This document shows, piece by piece, positions 11,077 through 22,945 of a stretch of 64,000 nucleotides of DNA (positions are counted from its first letter, which is position 1; each line of letters starts with the position of its first letter). The notes beneath the pieces are model-generated. The model ran no database searches. It saw only the letters and a list, made by a program, of their open reading frames with translations, and had not been told where the DNA came from. A program made the position numbers and the translations under genes. The stretch spans positions 42,971,611 to 43,035,610 of the forward strand of contig NC_092576.1 of NCBI RefSeq assembly GCF_037975245.1, read 5' to 3'. The DNA comes from Apostichopus japonicus. Lineage: Eukaryota; Echinodermata; Holothuroidea; Aspidochirotida; Stichopodidae.

Positions 11077-11804
11077 CAGTGGCGTACAGTAGCCAGCATT
11101 CTATTATTAGGGGCAAGATTTTTCTTAAGGGGGGGGGGGGGGAGAGACAACCTCGTGAAGGTTGATGGTAGGAATTGTGATATATGAAATTGAATATAAT
11201 GATCTTTCAATTCTATCGTTTTGAAATACGCTATAGGGGGCCTATGGTTTAACAAATAACAGTAATGCAGCGTGTGTAAATGAATGAATCATTCCGCACA
11301 TTATTAAAAGGTTACAATGAATAAATTAGCTACTGTAATTCACTACATGCCCAGATTTCCACACAAACAAGTTTCACAAGGCCTATAGGGCCTATACGTG
11401 CAGTGAAAATTATCCGCGAGTGGCATCATTGGTCACTGAAAATGCACATTGGTTGCTAGCGCTAGTTTGTAATGGTTATACAACCAGCCAAATTATTTAC
11501 GCTTATTCTGTAGGACGATATTGATCAACGGACTCCGTATGTGGGTATGATGAAGACCCAAAATGTGTAATATCTCGGTCTGATTACAAAGTTCTGACCT
11601 TATATGAAGTATGAACATGAGCCATGAGGTATGAATACTTGTGATTAGAACTCGAATAAAGTAAAAAAGAAGTATTTTGAAAACAATACTGAATTGATTT
11701 GGTGGGGGCGGGCGGGGCGGGGGGTGGGGCAAGACTGTAGCACAAAGCAAATTTGGGAGGATTTGCCCCCCCTGCCACCCCCCCCCCTGCAGGCTACGCC
11801 ACTG
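11077..11804. mobile_element. hAT-like element, near-perfect 8-bp target duplication
   Basis: Begins CAGTGGCGTACAGTAG and ends GGCTACGCCACTG. The flanks are CCTCCAAC (11069-11076) and CCTTCAAC (11805-11812), which match at 7 of 8. The CAGTGGCGTA end is shared in type with 27575-27946. No transposase is left inside. Confidence 0.75.
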
Positions 11805-11992
11805 CCTTCAACATGGAAGTCGGCTAAACTGATCTCAGGACCAAGTTATATCCCCTTTATAAAGTCCTTCTTCGCCACTATAATTCCCCTTTCATACAGT
11901 AAAGATTCGACCCATAATTCAATGTCTCGGATGACTTTAGAATCCACACCCCGTCCCCGATTTGGAGAAAAACAAGAGACCAAGGGCACTGT

Positions 11993-13830
11993 GGTTCCTT
12001 GCTTGGGGTATATGACAATACACATAATATTATCAAGCAAGATTGGGCTCAAATAGTCCAAGTAATTGTGGTCCTACATGTTCCCATAAAGTAACCAACA
12101 CTATAGCCAACACTTTTGTGATCACAAATTGTGATCAGATTTTTGATCAAAAGGCACTTTTGAGATCTGAATATGGCGTAGAAAATGTAAGAAATATAAG
12201 GTCACCTACAAGCAGATAAACAGATATGAGAACATTGGTGACCTCAGATGCATGACCGTTAAGTTTGAAAATGTTCCACCACCCCATTCACAACTTGTCC
12301 CAAAATATCAACCGTGGCATTGGGATTTAATTGCATTAAATGTCTAAAAATTAACTTTGAACTTGTATACATAACTTCACACACAAAGGTCACCCGGAGG
12401 TCAACCAATTGATATTTTTGATCGGTGGGACGTGAATATAGCATCAAAAACTATAAAAATTCAAACCTATTTTTCTTTGCCCATTTTTCCCCCCAAAATA
12501 CTCTTTTTTTAAAAACATTAATTAATTAATTTCTAACATAAATAACTTCGCACACGAAGGTCACATGGGGGTCAACCCTTTGACATTTATGATCGGAAGG
12601 TACCTTTGACATCTGAAAATAGCATCGAAACTGTAAAAATCCCCAAAACAAGTAAAGGTCACCAGAGGTCAAATTGAGGTCAAAGGTCACCCAGATGCAG
12701 GTCAACAATTGGATTACAATGAAGCAACTTCCAACCCTAACGGACAATTTGTTCTCAAGTTATGGCAAACAAACTAGTTTTTTATCATTAATTGACCTTT
12801 GGTGACCTCGGATCACATGACCGTTAAGTTTGAAAATATTCCCCTATACCATTTGCAACTTGTCCCAAAATATCAACTGTGACACAACTTGGCCCTGGGA
12901 GTTATTGCACTAAATGTCTAAAGATTAACTTTGACCTCATATAACTGAACCCACAAAGGTCACCCTTGGGTCAACTCATTGACATTTTTGATCGATGTGA
13001 CGTGAATATAGCATCAAACTATAAAAATTCAAACAATTTTTTCTTTGCCCATTTTCTCCCCCCAAAATACAATTTTTTAACATTAATTGACCTTTGGTGA
13101 CCTCGGATCACATGACCGTTTAGTTTAAAAATATTCCCCTTTACCATTTGCAACTTGTCCAAAAATATCAACCGTGTCACACCTTGGCAATGGGGGTTAT
13201 TGCATTAAATGTCTGAAAATTAACTTTGACCTTGTATAACTTCGCACACGAATGTCACACAGGGGTCAACCCATTGACGTTTATGATCAGAAGGTACCTT
13301 TGACATCTGAAAATAGCATCGAAACTGTAAAAATCCCCAAAACAAGTAAAGGTCACCAGAGGTCAAATTGAGGTCAAAGGTCACCCAGATGTGGGTCGAC
13401 AATTGGATTACATTGAAGCAACTCCCAACCCTAACGGACATTTCGTTCTCAAGTTATCGCAAAAATACTAGTTTTTTATCATTTATTGACCTTTGTTGAC
13501 CTTCGATCACATTACTGTTATGTTTGGAAACGATCCCTTATCCCATTCACAACTACTCCCAAAATATCAACCATGTCGGACCCTGTCAATGGGAGTTATT
13601 GCTGTTTTTAATATATTGGTTTTTGGCATCTAACTGACCTTTGGTGACCTTTGAGGGCACCAAAAAAAAATAGGGATCTTCCTCTTACTATGGGCTATCC
13701 ACCCAACAAGTTTGATCATGATACATCATTTCCTTATTGAGATATCGTGTACACAAGCCAAGCGTCACATACACACACACACACCCAAAGTTGAACGCAT
13801 AGGTTCCTTGCTTTGCAAAAGCAAGGAACC
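11993..13830. mobile_element. Repeat element bounded by GGTTCCTTGCTT, with ~694-bp internal repeats
   Basis: GGTTCCTTGCTT at 11993-12004 is inverted at 13819-13830. The right end is itself a hairpin: 13-bp arms 13802-13814 and 13818-13830 around GCA. Two near-identical internal copies lie ~694 bp apart (AAGGTACCTTTGACATCTG at about 12597 and 13291), with partial copies between. The body is unusually rich in AGGTCA/TGACCT words and has a short (CA)n near 13772-13786. The class is unclear. A hairpin at one end suggests a Helitron-like end or a TIR element with a duplicated end. Confidence 0.55.
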
Positions 13831-13834
13831 AATG

Positions 13835-15419
13835 AGAGCATTTCAGATTGTTAGATATTTATTATACTGTAGGCTGTCACTTGTCTGAAGCATTTTGCAT
13901 GTGTATGTAGATGTCTACATGCATCTATTACTGCGTACATGATACATACTGTAATGCTTTGTTGAATTTGTATGAGCAATGGTACCATCATTATTCATTA
14001 AATTGGACCAGTGGAATCGATTCCTTTAATTTTGACTTTAGGCAACATTCCACCATGAAGCTCCAATGTGAATTATCCACATTTTCAATATTCTTTTCAT
14101 TAAAATATTTCAACTTGTGACATGATCATTGCATTTGAGATGTCCTTATTCATTGGAAATGAATTGAATGAAGAATGTTATGCTATGTATATGGCAAACC
14201 CATGTTGGAAAAAAAATTGTGAGAGAGGTGGAGACAAATCAAGGTAGTATGGGTGCTATTATAATTATACCATATATATTCCACTCAATTGTTACAGCAA
14301 ATGCATTGTTAAGGAAAGTAAGATTTACCTGTTTACACCTATGTGCAACAGCTGGTCTTGACATGACATATCAATTGATAAACAATCACATGACAAATAT
14401 CTGCTGCATTGGACATTTGCTAAATATTGGAATAAAAACATAAAATTGATATTGATCAAAATATATGAGCAAATAACATGCATTATTCTGACTATCTTGC
14501 CAGTATATTGTTTTATAGAATGCTGTAAACAAGCTCTGTCTTCTGCTTTGAATTTTAGCACAACAATTAATGAGAGTGTTGGAGATTAATGTCCCTGTTT
14601 GCAACCGTCGTGACACACAATGGTATGGACTGCAATCTCTACCACAATATACTGTATATAGGAGGGATAGAAGTATTTATGTTGATTCCTTTTATGTATA
14701 CTCAATTTTTTTTAGATCACACATCATTTCAGCACATGCAAAGTATATTTTAGCAGTGCTGCTCATTAGGTTTTAGTCTTCCACTGCTGACACCTGATAG
14801 GCAATTACTGGTGGTTGTTTGTTGTATGGACATTCAATCCCACTCTGGTGCTCTGAAATTGTTATTTTGAAACACTGTGAAAATACAGTTTACCATCATA
14901 TGGTTCTCTACACATAGTGATATAAGGATAAAGATTTGGCCAAATCTCACTGGGTACCAGTCTGTTCAGTGTCTCTCTTTTGAGGGGACAGATGAAGCAC
15001 TTGTGCATTGTGATATCATATACTGTATAATATCAAAGCTGAATGCTTTTGTGTGAATTTGGGCAATTATAGTAAGCATGACTAGTTATTTTTAGAAAGT
15101 GCTTCCATGTGTAGAGATGCCTGTTCATGGAAGTGCAGGAGAGTATAGATTGTATCAAGGGTCACTTGTACGTCAGTTCAAAATAGTTTGTGTTTTTTGT
15201 ACTGTAAGTTTTCACTGTGATTTACTAGTACTGAGTACCTACTACTATTTGGTGTGATATGATATTATTTCTTACAGTAAGGAAGTATACCATATGGGAA
15301 AAGAGCCATGAGAAGAAAATACATCCAGGAACCTCAAAGACGATGCCAGGTAGAAAAATCTGCTTAAATCTCAGGAAGTCTTATCAAACCTTCCATTAAT
15401 TGTGGATCCATGTTTGGAA
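13835..15419. other. No gene seen
   Basis: AT-rich, apparently single-copy sequence. Short frames (13911-14776) lack motifs. An AG acceptor near 15280 followed by a short ATG frame and a GTAGAA donor-like site near 15346 was judged too weak to call. Confidence 0.45.
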
Positions 15420-15424
15420 TTTTT

Positions 15425-15682
15425 TTGCATTTTCAGGTGGCCTCAGATGCAATTTGGTGCAATATAGCACACTTCAACACCCATTCCATTTTGTAAATAA
15501 TTTTGCATTTTCACCTGGCCTTAGATGCAATTTGGTGCTCCAAATGAGATTTTTTTTTCTCATTTGGAAATGAAAAAGGGGTTTTCTGACTTGCGAAGGG
15601 GGGGGGGCGGAATGATACTTCCGCCCCACCATATTTTTCACTGGGGGGCTGGTGCCCCCAGCCCCCGGTTCCTACACCCTTG
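15425..15682 (+). mobile_element. Left-truncated copy of the 27.6-kb hAT MITE
   Basis: From GGTGGCCTCAGATGCAATTT to the terminal GGTTCCTACACCCTTG, this is close to the right three-quarters of the element at 27575-27946. The left terminal repeat is missing, so no target duplication can be read. It includes a G-run near 15598-15607. Confidence 0.75.
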
Positions 15683-17340
15683 GTAATAAGGGTTAAACTG
15701 AACCACTGTATTCATGTATATTATTTGTTTCTCAAATTGAACAGCTTTATTCATGTTCTTTGTGGTTTTGGAAAACTATTAATTAGCTTATTAGCAATTT
15801 GGTCCAGCCATGATTGAACAGGTCTCCTATCAAAACAGAATAGTAACACAAAATGATATTTGATTTGCTTAGGTTGTACATTTTCAATAGCATACAAATT
15901 TATGGAATGTTGTTACAACTTCAAATTACAAATCAAGCAATCCCTGCATAGATCATGCTACCCCTGACTAGATGTCCCTTTTTGCAAATGAAAAAGAACT
16001 TACCTATACTACAAACTATACCACATTAAGTGTATGTGAATTGAACCTGAACCCCTCTAATATCATGTGATCACAGAGAAAAGAGAGTTACCTGGCGGGC
16101 TAAGGAGTATTAAGCCATGTCACATCATTATAAATTCTTGTTCCAAATTAATAAAATGTCAATATCCTGCACTTTTCCATTTATATATGGGGGATAGCAT
16201 CATCTCAATAATAATTTATGAATAGTTTGCACCAGAAAGAAATTAGCCAGATACAGATAAGTTGTAAACACAATGTCATATTTCATATTTGATCATATTA
16301 AGTTAATGATCCTTATTGCCTTTTATCTACAAAACTTAATTATTAGGGCATTGGAACTCCGTTTTATACCAATTTGCATTCAGTTTTATATTACAAATTT
16401 GATGAGTTGTATTTGAATAATTTTTTACTTGAATTTAAAATGTATTGCATATTAAAACTGAATTAATACTCTTTTACTGTTTTTATAATTACAAAACCTT
16501 TACTATACACTGAACAAAAAGCCAAAATTGGAATCTTCTATTGTACAGTAAAGCAGATAGATTTTCAAAGTGGTTTATAATTGACTATTCTTAATATATA
16601 TGTGTTACAACTGCCAGTAGTTAATCTCATATGTACAGTATAGTATTTGCATTTGCTTCTGATGTCAGTTGGACTGTTATCGTACTTAATGAGTGGATGG
16701 TTGAGTTGATGAACCCTGTTGCATTTGGCGCTCATTTCAAAAAGAATAATGAGGTTATGGAAAGTACAATAATACTGCAACTTGAAGTTGATGTGTGAAG
16801 TTGTTGACTAGTGACTGGTTGATGTGTATTAAATTTGACATTACCCACAATACTGCATAGGGGCATGTACATGGTTGAGGGTAAGTAACTAAATGTACAG
16901 TTTTTGCAGTTTAATTTGGAACCCAAGTTTTTAGCTGGTTGTCCACATAATTGCACTAGAAACCTGAAGATAAAGTGCTACATTTTAGTCTGTTATTGTG
17001 TTGACACCAAAACAGAGCCCAGAATAATGCAGTCCAACCTGATGTACTGCTGATGCTAAACACCTAGTTCTACAACAACTTTACAAATTATACATACAGA
17101 ATATTGTTTTCACATGTTGTGAAGAGAGTATATAAATATGCATTGGAAATCGATGAAATTCTTCAATGTCTGCATCTAATGAAAAAAAATATGCATTATT
17201 TTCTGTGGTCCATATTGCATCTTCTTTCAATAACAGTATTTGCCAGTATGAGTGTTTAACAAGTGGTGTTTGTAAACCAGCTGCAGGCTGACAAGTATTC
17301 TCCTGTGCAATCATGATCTGATCCACTGCAGATGATCATG
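15683..17340. other. No gene seen
   Basis: AT-rich, unique-looking sequence with scattered TGTACAGTA words. No convincing exon, RNA gene or repeat structure was found. Confidence 0.45.
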
Positions 17341-17347
17341 CAACATA

Positions 17348-17638
17348 AATGGTACAACAAACACATGTGTTAAGGATGCAGATGTATGCACCAGTGTTCC
17401 GGGCGAATTTCGAAGAGAATTTTTCCCCATACGAAAAACATGTGAGACACTTTGGAATGGTAGAATATGAAGGGGTTCACTTGGGGTCAGTAAGGGTGCA
17501 CTGTGTTAAAAGATTACCAGGGCATACTAGACACGGTAGAATGCGGTGCTTAGGTTGTGGGGAGACAGACCTTGGGGAACGAAGTACATATGGTACAACA
17601 AACACATGTGTTTAGGATGCTGATGTATGCACCAGTGT
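17348..17638 (+). repeat. 50-bp direct repeats flanking ~190 bp
   Basis: ATGGTACAACAAACACATGT and the following 30 bp occur at about 17348-17397 and again at 17589-17638 with two differences. The spacer is distinct sequence with an open frame (17349-17615) but no recognised motif. This fits a local duplication or an insertion with a long flanking repeat. Confidence 0.6.
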
Positions 17639-17639
17639 T

Positions 17640-18089
17640 TACAAACCAACTAATACTTGACTGCATTTTGCCTTGAATTTCATGACATTATACCTTTAAT
17701 ATTAAAAAATGCCAGGATGATAATTCCGAAGCTCACAAAGTCACATACTTTTGTGGATGATAAGGATTGCAGTATTGGCTGATACTGCACAATTGGAGAA
17801 TTATTGGTTGGCAAAATTGAGACAAGTTGAATATTTCAGTAAGTGATATAAGAGCCCTGATTACACAAATATTGTATTGTACTGAAGGTCATTACTTTGT
17901 AAGCAAAGTTTATGTTGGTTTTGGACTTTTATTATTATGTAATACCATAAATATTGATATACTGGCTAACAAACATCATTGTATTGACTCTGATATGAAT
18001 TTAAAAATATATTTCCAAAAGTGCTGAAGCTGCACAAAACTAGTATACCTTGCATGTACTGTATATACTGTACGGTATATAACATTTTG
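17640..18089. other. No gene seen
   Basis: AT-rich leader into the tandem array. No supported feature. Confidence 0.4.
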
Positions 18090-19080
18090 GGAGAAAAGTA
18101 GTTTGGGTGGAGATGATTGGGAATGGGCATTTTGGGGGTCTACTGGCAGGGGTACCTCACTAATAGAAATGTCTGGAAATGCCCATCCCTTACATATGAA
18201 GTGATACCTATCATTTTCCAGTAGGTTTCAACTGGATACTTCATGAGCTGACCTAGGTCAGAGAGGGGATGGGCATTTTGGGGGTCTACTGGCAGGGGTA
18301 CCCCCACTAATAGAAATTACTGGAAATGCCCATCCCTTACATAGAGTCCTGCCAATCATTTTCTGGTAGTTTTTAACTGGATACTTCATGAGCTGACCTA
18401 GGTCAAAGAGGGGATGGGCTTTTTGGGGGTCTACTGGCAGGGGTATCCCACTAATAGAAATTTCTGGAAATGCCCAAACCTTACATATGAAGTGATACCT
18501 ATCATTTTTCAGTAGGTTTCAACTAGATACATCATGAGCTCACCTAGGTCAATGAGGGGGATTGGCATTTTGGGGGTCTACTGGCAGGGGTACCCCACTA
18601 ATATAAATTTCGGGAAATGCCCATCCCTTACATATGAAGTGATACTTATCATTTTCCAGTAGGTATCAACTGGTTACCTTATGAGCCGACCTAGGTAAAT
18701 GAGGGGATGGGCATTTTGGGGGTCTACTGGCAGGGGGACCCCACTAATAGAAATTACTGGAAATGCCCATCCCTTACATATATACAGTAGAGTCCTGCCA
18801 ATCCTTTCCCGGTAGTTTTTAACTGGATACTTCATGAGCTGACCTAGGTCAATGAGGGGATGGGCTTTTTGGGGGTCTACTGGCAGGGGTATCCCACTAA
18901 TAGAAATTTCTGGAAATGCCCATCCTTCACATATGAAGTGATACCTATCATTTTCCAGTAGGTTTCAACTGGATACTTCATGAGCTGACCTAGGTCAATG
19001 AGGGGATGGGCATCTTGGGGGTCTACTAGCAGGGGTACCCCACTAATAGAAATGTCTGGAAATGCCCATCCTTTACATAT
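18090..19080. repeat. ~146-bp tandem array, left half
   Basis: About seven copies of a ~146-bp unit containing GGGGGTCTACTGGCAGGGGT, ACTAATAGAAATTTCTGG, AAATGCCCATCCCTTACATA and TTCATGAGCTGACCTAGGTC. Unit subtypes (TTCTGG versus TTACTGG, CATATGAAGTG versus AGAGTCCTGCC) recur in order, implying amplification in multi-unit blocks. Open frames through it are periodic shadows. Confidence 0.9.
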
Positions 19081-20457
19081 GGTCATTTTCAAAATCAGTT
19101 GTGTAACTTTTGTACACTCAGGGCCAAAATTTCAAACACCATATATATTGAAATTTTAACATCACATATTAAAGGGTTCAAATTTTTGTAACTTCAACTT
19201 TTCGGAGCTTAAACATACACGTTTATGGGTGTAATTTTTCGGTGACTGTATGACTGTAGGAAACTTTAAGCAAAAAGATATATTTTTGAGCAACCATATT
19301 TACACAGTGTTAAAACAGTACTCTGTTTCAAGTTAACTTTAAAATGCTTCTCATTATATGTTACTTAAAAATGAAAAGGATTTGGCAGAAAGTTTTTATT
19401 ACTATTGCAGATATTTCCATGTTCACTGGAAATTTATTGGAAATCAAGGATTGTTTTTCTTAATTTTAACTTTAAACTATTTAAAAAAAAGGTAAGGCCA
19501 AGTCAAACACCCTGAATAATGTCTCCTCACAGAGGGCTAATATCCAATCCAAGTTGCCCAAAAATCCATGCAGTTTTGCAAAAGTTGGAATTTTCCCACT
19601 TACGCGTTTCAGAGGTGACGTTAACATTTTACATGCGTTTCGGAGGTGACAAAAATGTTTACAAGTTGTTGTAAAGGCTTTTTTGCTAATTAACAAAGAA
19701 TTAAACACTTAAACTCAATGTATATTCATAACATCTTTAATCAAACACTGATTTAAATAAAAAATATCTCTGCCAAGTAGCAGAGAATGTACATCAACTA
19801 CCTGTACAACTAGGGATACTGTACAAGTGAAAGAATACAGAACACAGAATACAATATTTTTATGTTATAAAAGATAGGTAAATGTCAGGTAAAGCAAATA
19901 AGGGCATTTAAAGAGCAATTGTAAACATTGGGTTGAAGTCTCTTACTGTGGCACACATATTGCAAATGATTATCTCACATACAACATATGCCTTCAGTCT
20001 CTTTTGTTTCGGAGGTGACGCTAAATGTTTACACAACCCAGAAGGCTTGATTCATGCTAAAACACATAGAACTTACCTTGGAAAGTATGAAAAACATTAG
20101 AAGGATATGTTGATAATATTTTAAAGTGGCCATGACACGAAAATTTCAAAGTCCTATATTTTTGGGATCAATCAAAGAATGTTCTCTAAAACATGTGTCA
20201 ACCAATCTGCCAGTTTAAAACTTGATTTTTCAAGTCGAAAATTGAGAATGAATTTACCCTTTTCGGCGTTTGAAACTTTGTTTACTCGAAAATTTTCCGA
20301 TTCGCATGACGTCATGTGACGTCACGTTTTGAACACATATTTGTTGTCGCTGCTACGGTACCATTCACGTACACAGTAGACAAGTACACATACCACTAGT
20401 AGTTACTAAAAAAAACACCTATCACAAGTGCGATATCAAATCAAAATTTCCTGTGAA

Positions 20458-21396
20458 ATGGCGGATCCAGAGCCAAATGCGGCAACCGAAGTTCAAAGTG
20501 ATAATGGTTCTTCACTAGGCAGTGAAATTGGGCTATAATTAGAGTGCCCTTTCTCATATTCGAAGCAGAGAGTGGAGGCGATGATCATTCCAATATTGAA
20601 CCGAACGCTGAGGGTGGAGCGGAGGTGTTAGAACCGTATCAGTTCGAGCCTGTTAAACGAGCCGAAATTGAAGCTCCACAACATATCGAAGAAATCCGTT
20701 CGAAACCATTGCAAGGAACATACAACGTGGTAAGAATTTATTAACGAAGCATTTAAAAACAAAATCCAGTCCATTTTGTGCATGTGTTGTTGGAATTCGC
20801 GGAACACCCTAAACCGTATTGTGCGTTGTGTTACGGTAACTTACAACCCATATGTAGAGTGTGTAGTACTAGTAGGGTTGGTTGCATACTGAAAGTTTGG
20901 CTCGGGGATGTAAGTTGCATTATGCAGCCATGCTAGGTAGGCATATGTGTTATTTCATACTCATTATTACTTGGCTAGTACTTTGGCCTGGAGTTTTGCA
21001 AATCAATTTTCTGAAACAAAAGAATGTTTCATGATACATGGAAGGTGTAAAATCACAACAAATGTAACCATAACAGTACATTGTGTGTCTGCTTGTTATT
21101 GTGGACATCATGGCCAACATTAATACATTTTGAACTTTCATAAATTTTTTCCCAGGCAGTACAGATACAAAGCCTACGGTCAACAGGTTCAATGATACTT
21201 GGGGTTCCTAGCAAGACACGTCAGGGTTGTGCTACCATCATGTGCAGTCCAAAGGATCAGAAGTGATTTTCCAGCCAATGGTCATTACACTGGATTCAAG
21301 TTGCCAGGAGAAAACTCATTGTATAGGAAGCCTTTCTACACTACGATTGTGTTGGATTATCAATCCGTCAGGGTTCCCTCAGTGTTGATATATTGA
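20458..21396 (+). pseudogene. P2X7 C-terminal-like cysteine-domain gene, fragment with lesions
   Basis: The first exon starts at ATG 20458 (MADPEPNAATEVQ...). A TAA at 20536 interrupts it, and the next frame continues with ...VLEPYQFEPVKRAEIEAP, a start-of-domain signature I associate with P2X7 intracellular-domain (ballast/ZBD)-like proteins. It ends at a strong donor GTAAGA (20730). A later exon after the acceptor TTTTTTCCCAG (21155) reads QYRYKAYGQQVQ, TGA, then YLGFLARHVRVVLPSCAVQR and IRSDFPANGHYTGFK. The family has Trp where the TGA lies (TGG to TGA). The Cys-rich middle (WCxCGxC...CxCC) was not found between them, so an exon is missing or unrecognised. At least two lesions make this a pseudogene. 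It sits inside the TTAA-flanked element. Confidence 0.6.
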
Positions 21397-22666
21397 AATT
21401 CAAGACTTTTAATTCAGGATGAAAAGGTTATTTTCCAGACCCAACATCAACAATAAAAGAAAAGGCATGTTTTGAAGCATTTGGACACAAGTATTGGCGT
21501 GACCGTGATGTCATATAATATGTGCATAAGGGAACGGGCATTGACCTTTTTAGGGGCATTTACCTCGTTTGATTCGTACCTTTAATCTGGAAGCCAAAAT
21601 ATCCATATCACCAATGATATTTGACAGAAAAGTCATAATAAAGACCAATGGAGGCAGCAGAACTCTTGAATGTTTAGACTGTTTCTTCAGCAGCAGTTTG
21701 TAGTCTTTCTTCAAAAACTCAGCAGTACACCCTGTTAATGGTCTTCGATTGTTTTAATGCGTGCTGTGTTTCACATTGCCCATCAGTGTTGTACGTGTCG
21801 TCGTACGTGGGTAACATTTTTGCATGTGAGTTGCGTCGTGCAGTGTTTCTTGGTTTAAATAACCCTGTATTGTATTTGCTTCTGGATGATTCTAATTAAT
21901 TTGTCACAACAACGATTGATAGCGATGGACATGCAACTGCTTTGTAGGCTTAAAGCAAAAAAATTCATGTAAGTTGTTTTCTTTTAACCTCCTTTGATGT
22001 CACAAATTACATTAGTGTAATTTAAGAATGATAATGTTTATGGAAAGTACAGTTTTACTTTTATGTCATATAATACAATGATTGTTGTTAATGTTAGTTC
22101 AGATTGTCCAGAATGACTGTCTAGAACTGATATTGAATAAATTTTGTTCAATGATTTAACACTTGAACTATGTTGTGTGAATTTTTGGCTCTGTGACTTT
22201 AAAATAAATCGCTTTGAGATTTAATTAAACAACCTTTGGAATAAAATCTTTTTACCTACCTATTTTGACCCATCCCCATTACCCCCACGCCCTCCACAAC
22301 ATAATAAATGGTTTTCCTGGAATAGGAATAAGAAATTATTGCTATAATTAACTGATCCAGCATATTCCAGAAATAAATTGGGGCACTGAGATTTGTTCAC
22401 AAGAAGATGTAACCCATCGCTTCTGAAGCTAACCTCATAGCTTATTAGTATACAATAGAGCAATGAAGGGGGTGTTAATTTAGATGATACAGTAAAATCT
22501 CTTCGTCTATTGCGACTTCAGTGTAGTAACGCTAATACTATAGTACTACTAGTGCTCGGCGCGCTACCTCCTAAGGATCGCCACTTGCCCCATTGGAGGT
22601 TTCCTGTTCCCCGATCTGGTCTTCAGAGTAGTTTTTTGTGGATTACTTGACAGAAGAATGACTCTT

Positions 22667-22945
22667 TTATGTCGAACCGTTGAAGTCCATTTGTTTTATT
22701 TCATAACAAAAAGGAGGGATCGTAGTATGCTTCCGTGAAGTGTTCGCTTCATTCGGAGCTGCATACTGGCTAGGCCCAGTGAAATCGGCGCTGGTGTTGT
22801 GCACAAACTTGATCATAATCGCCGTGTTTTTTTCGTCCTTCAGCCATGGATGAAGGCTAATTGCATGGGTAATGATATTTATGCAGCCCCAACAACACAA
22901 CGGACCGGCATTTCTCTCGGATAGTTTACAACAGTTGTAAAACAA
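22667..22945 (-). other. Open frame with protein-like composition, unassigned
   Basis: A 92-codon minus-strand frame with CCWGCINIITHAISLHPWLK and a Cys/His/Trp content unlike the surrounding AT-rich DNA. It lies in the right half of the TTAA-flanked element and could be an exon of an element gene on the opposite strand. I do not recognise a family and no clean splice sites were pinned down. Confidence 0.3.
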
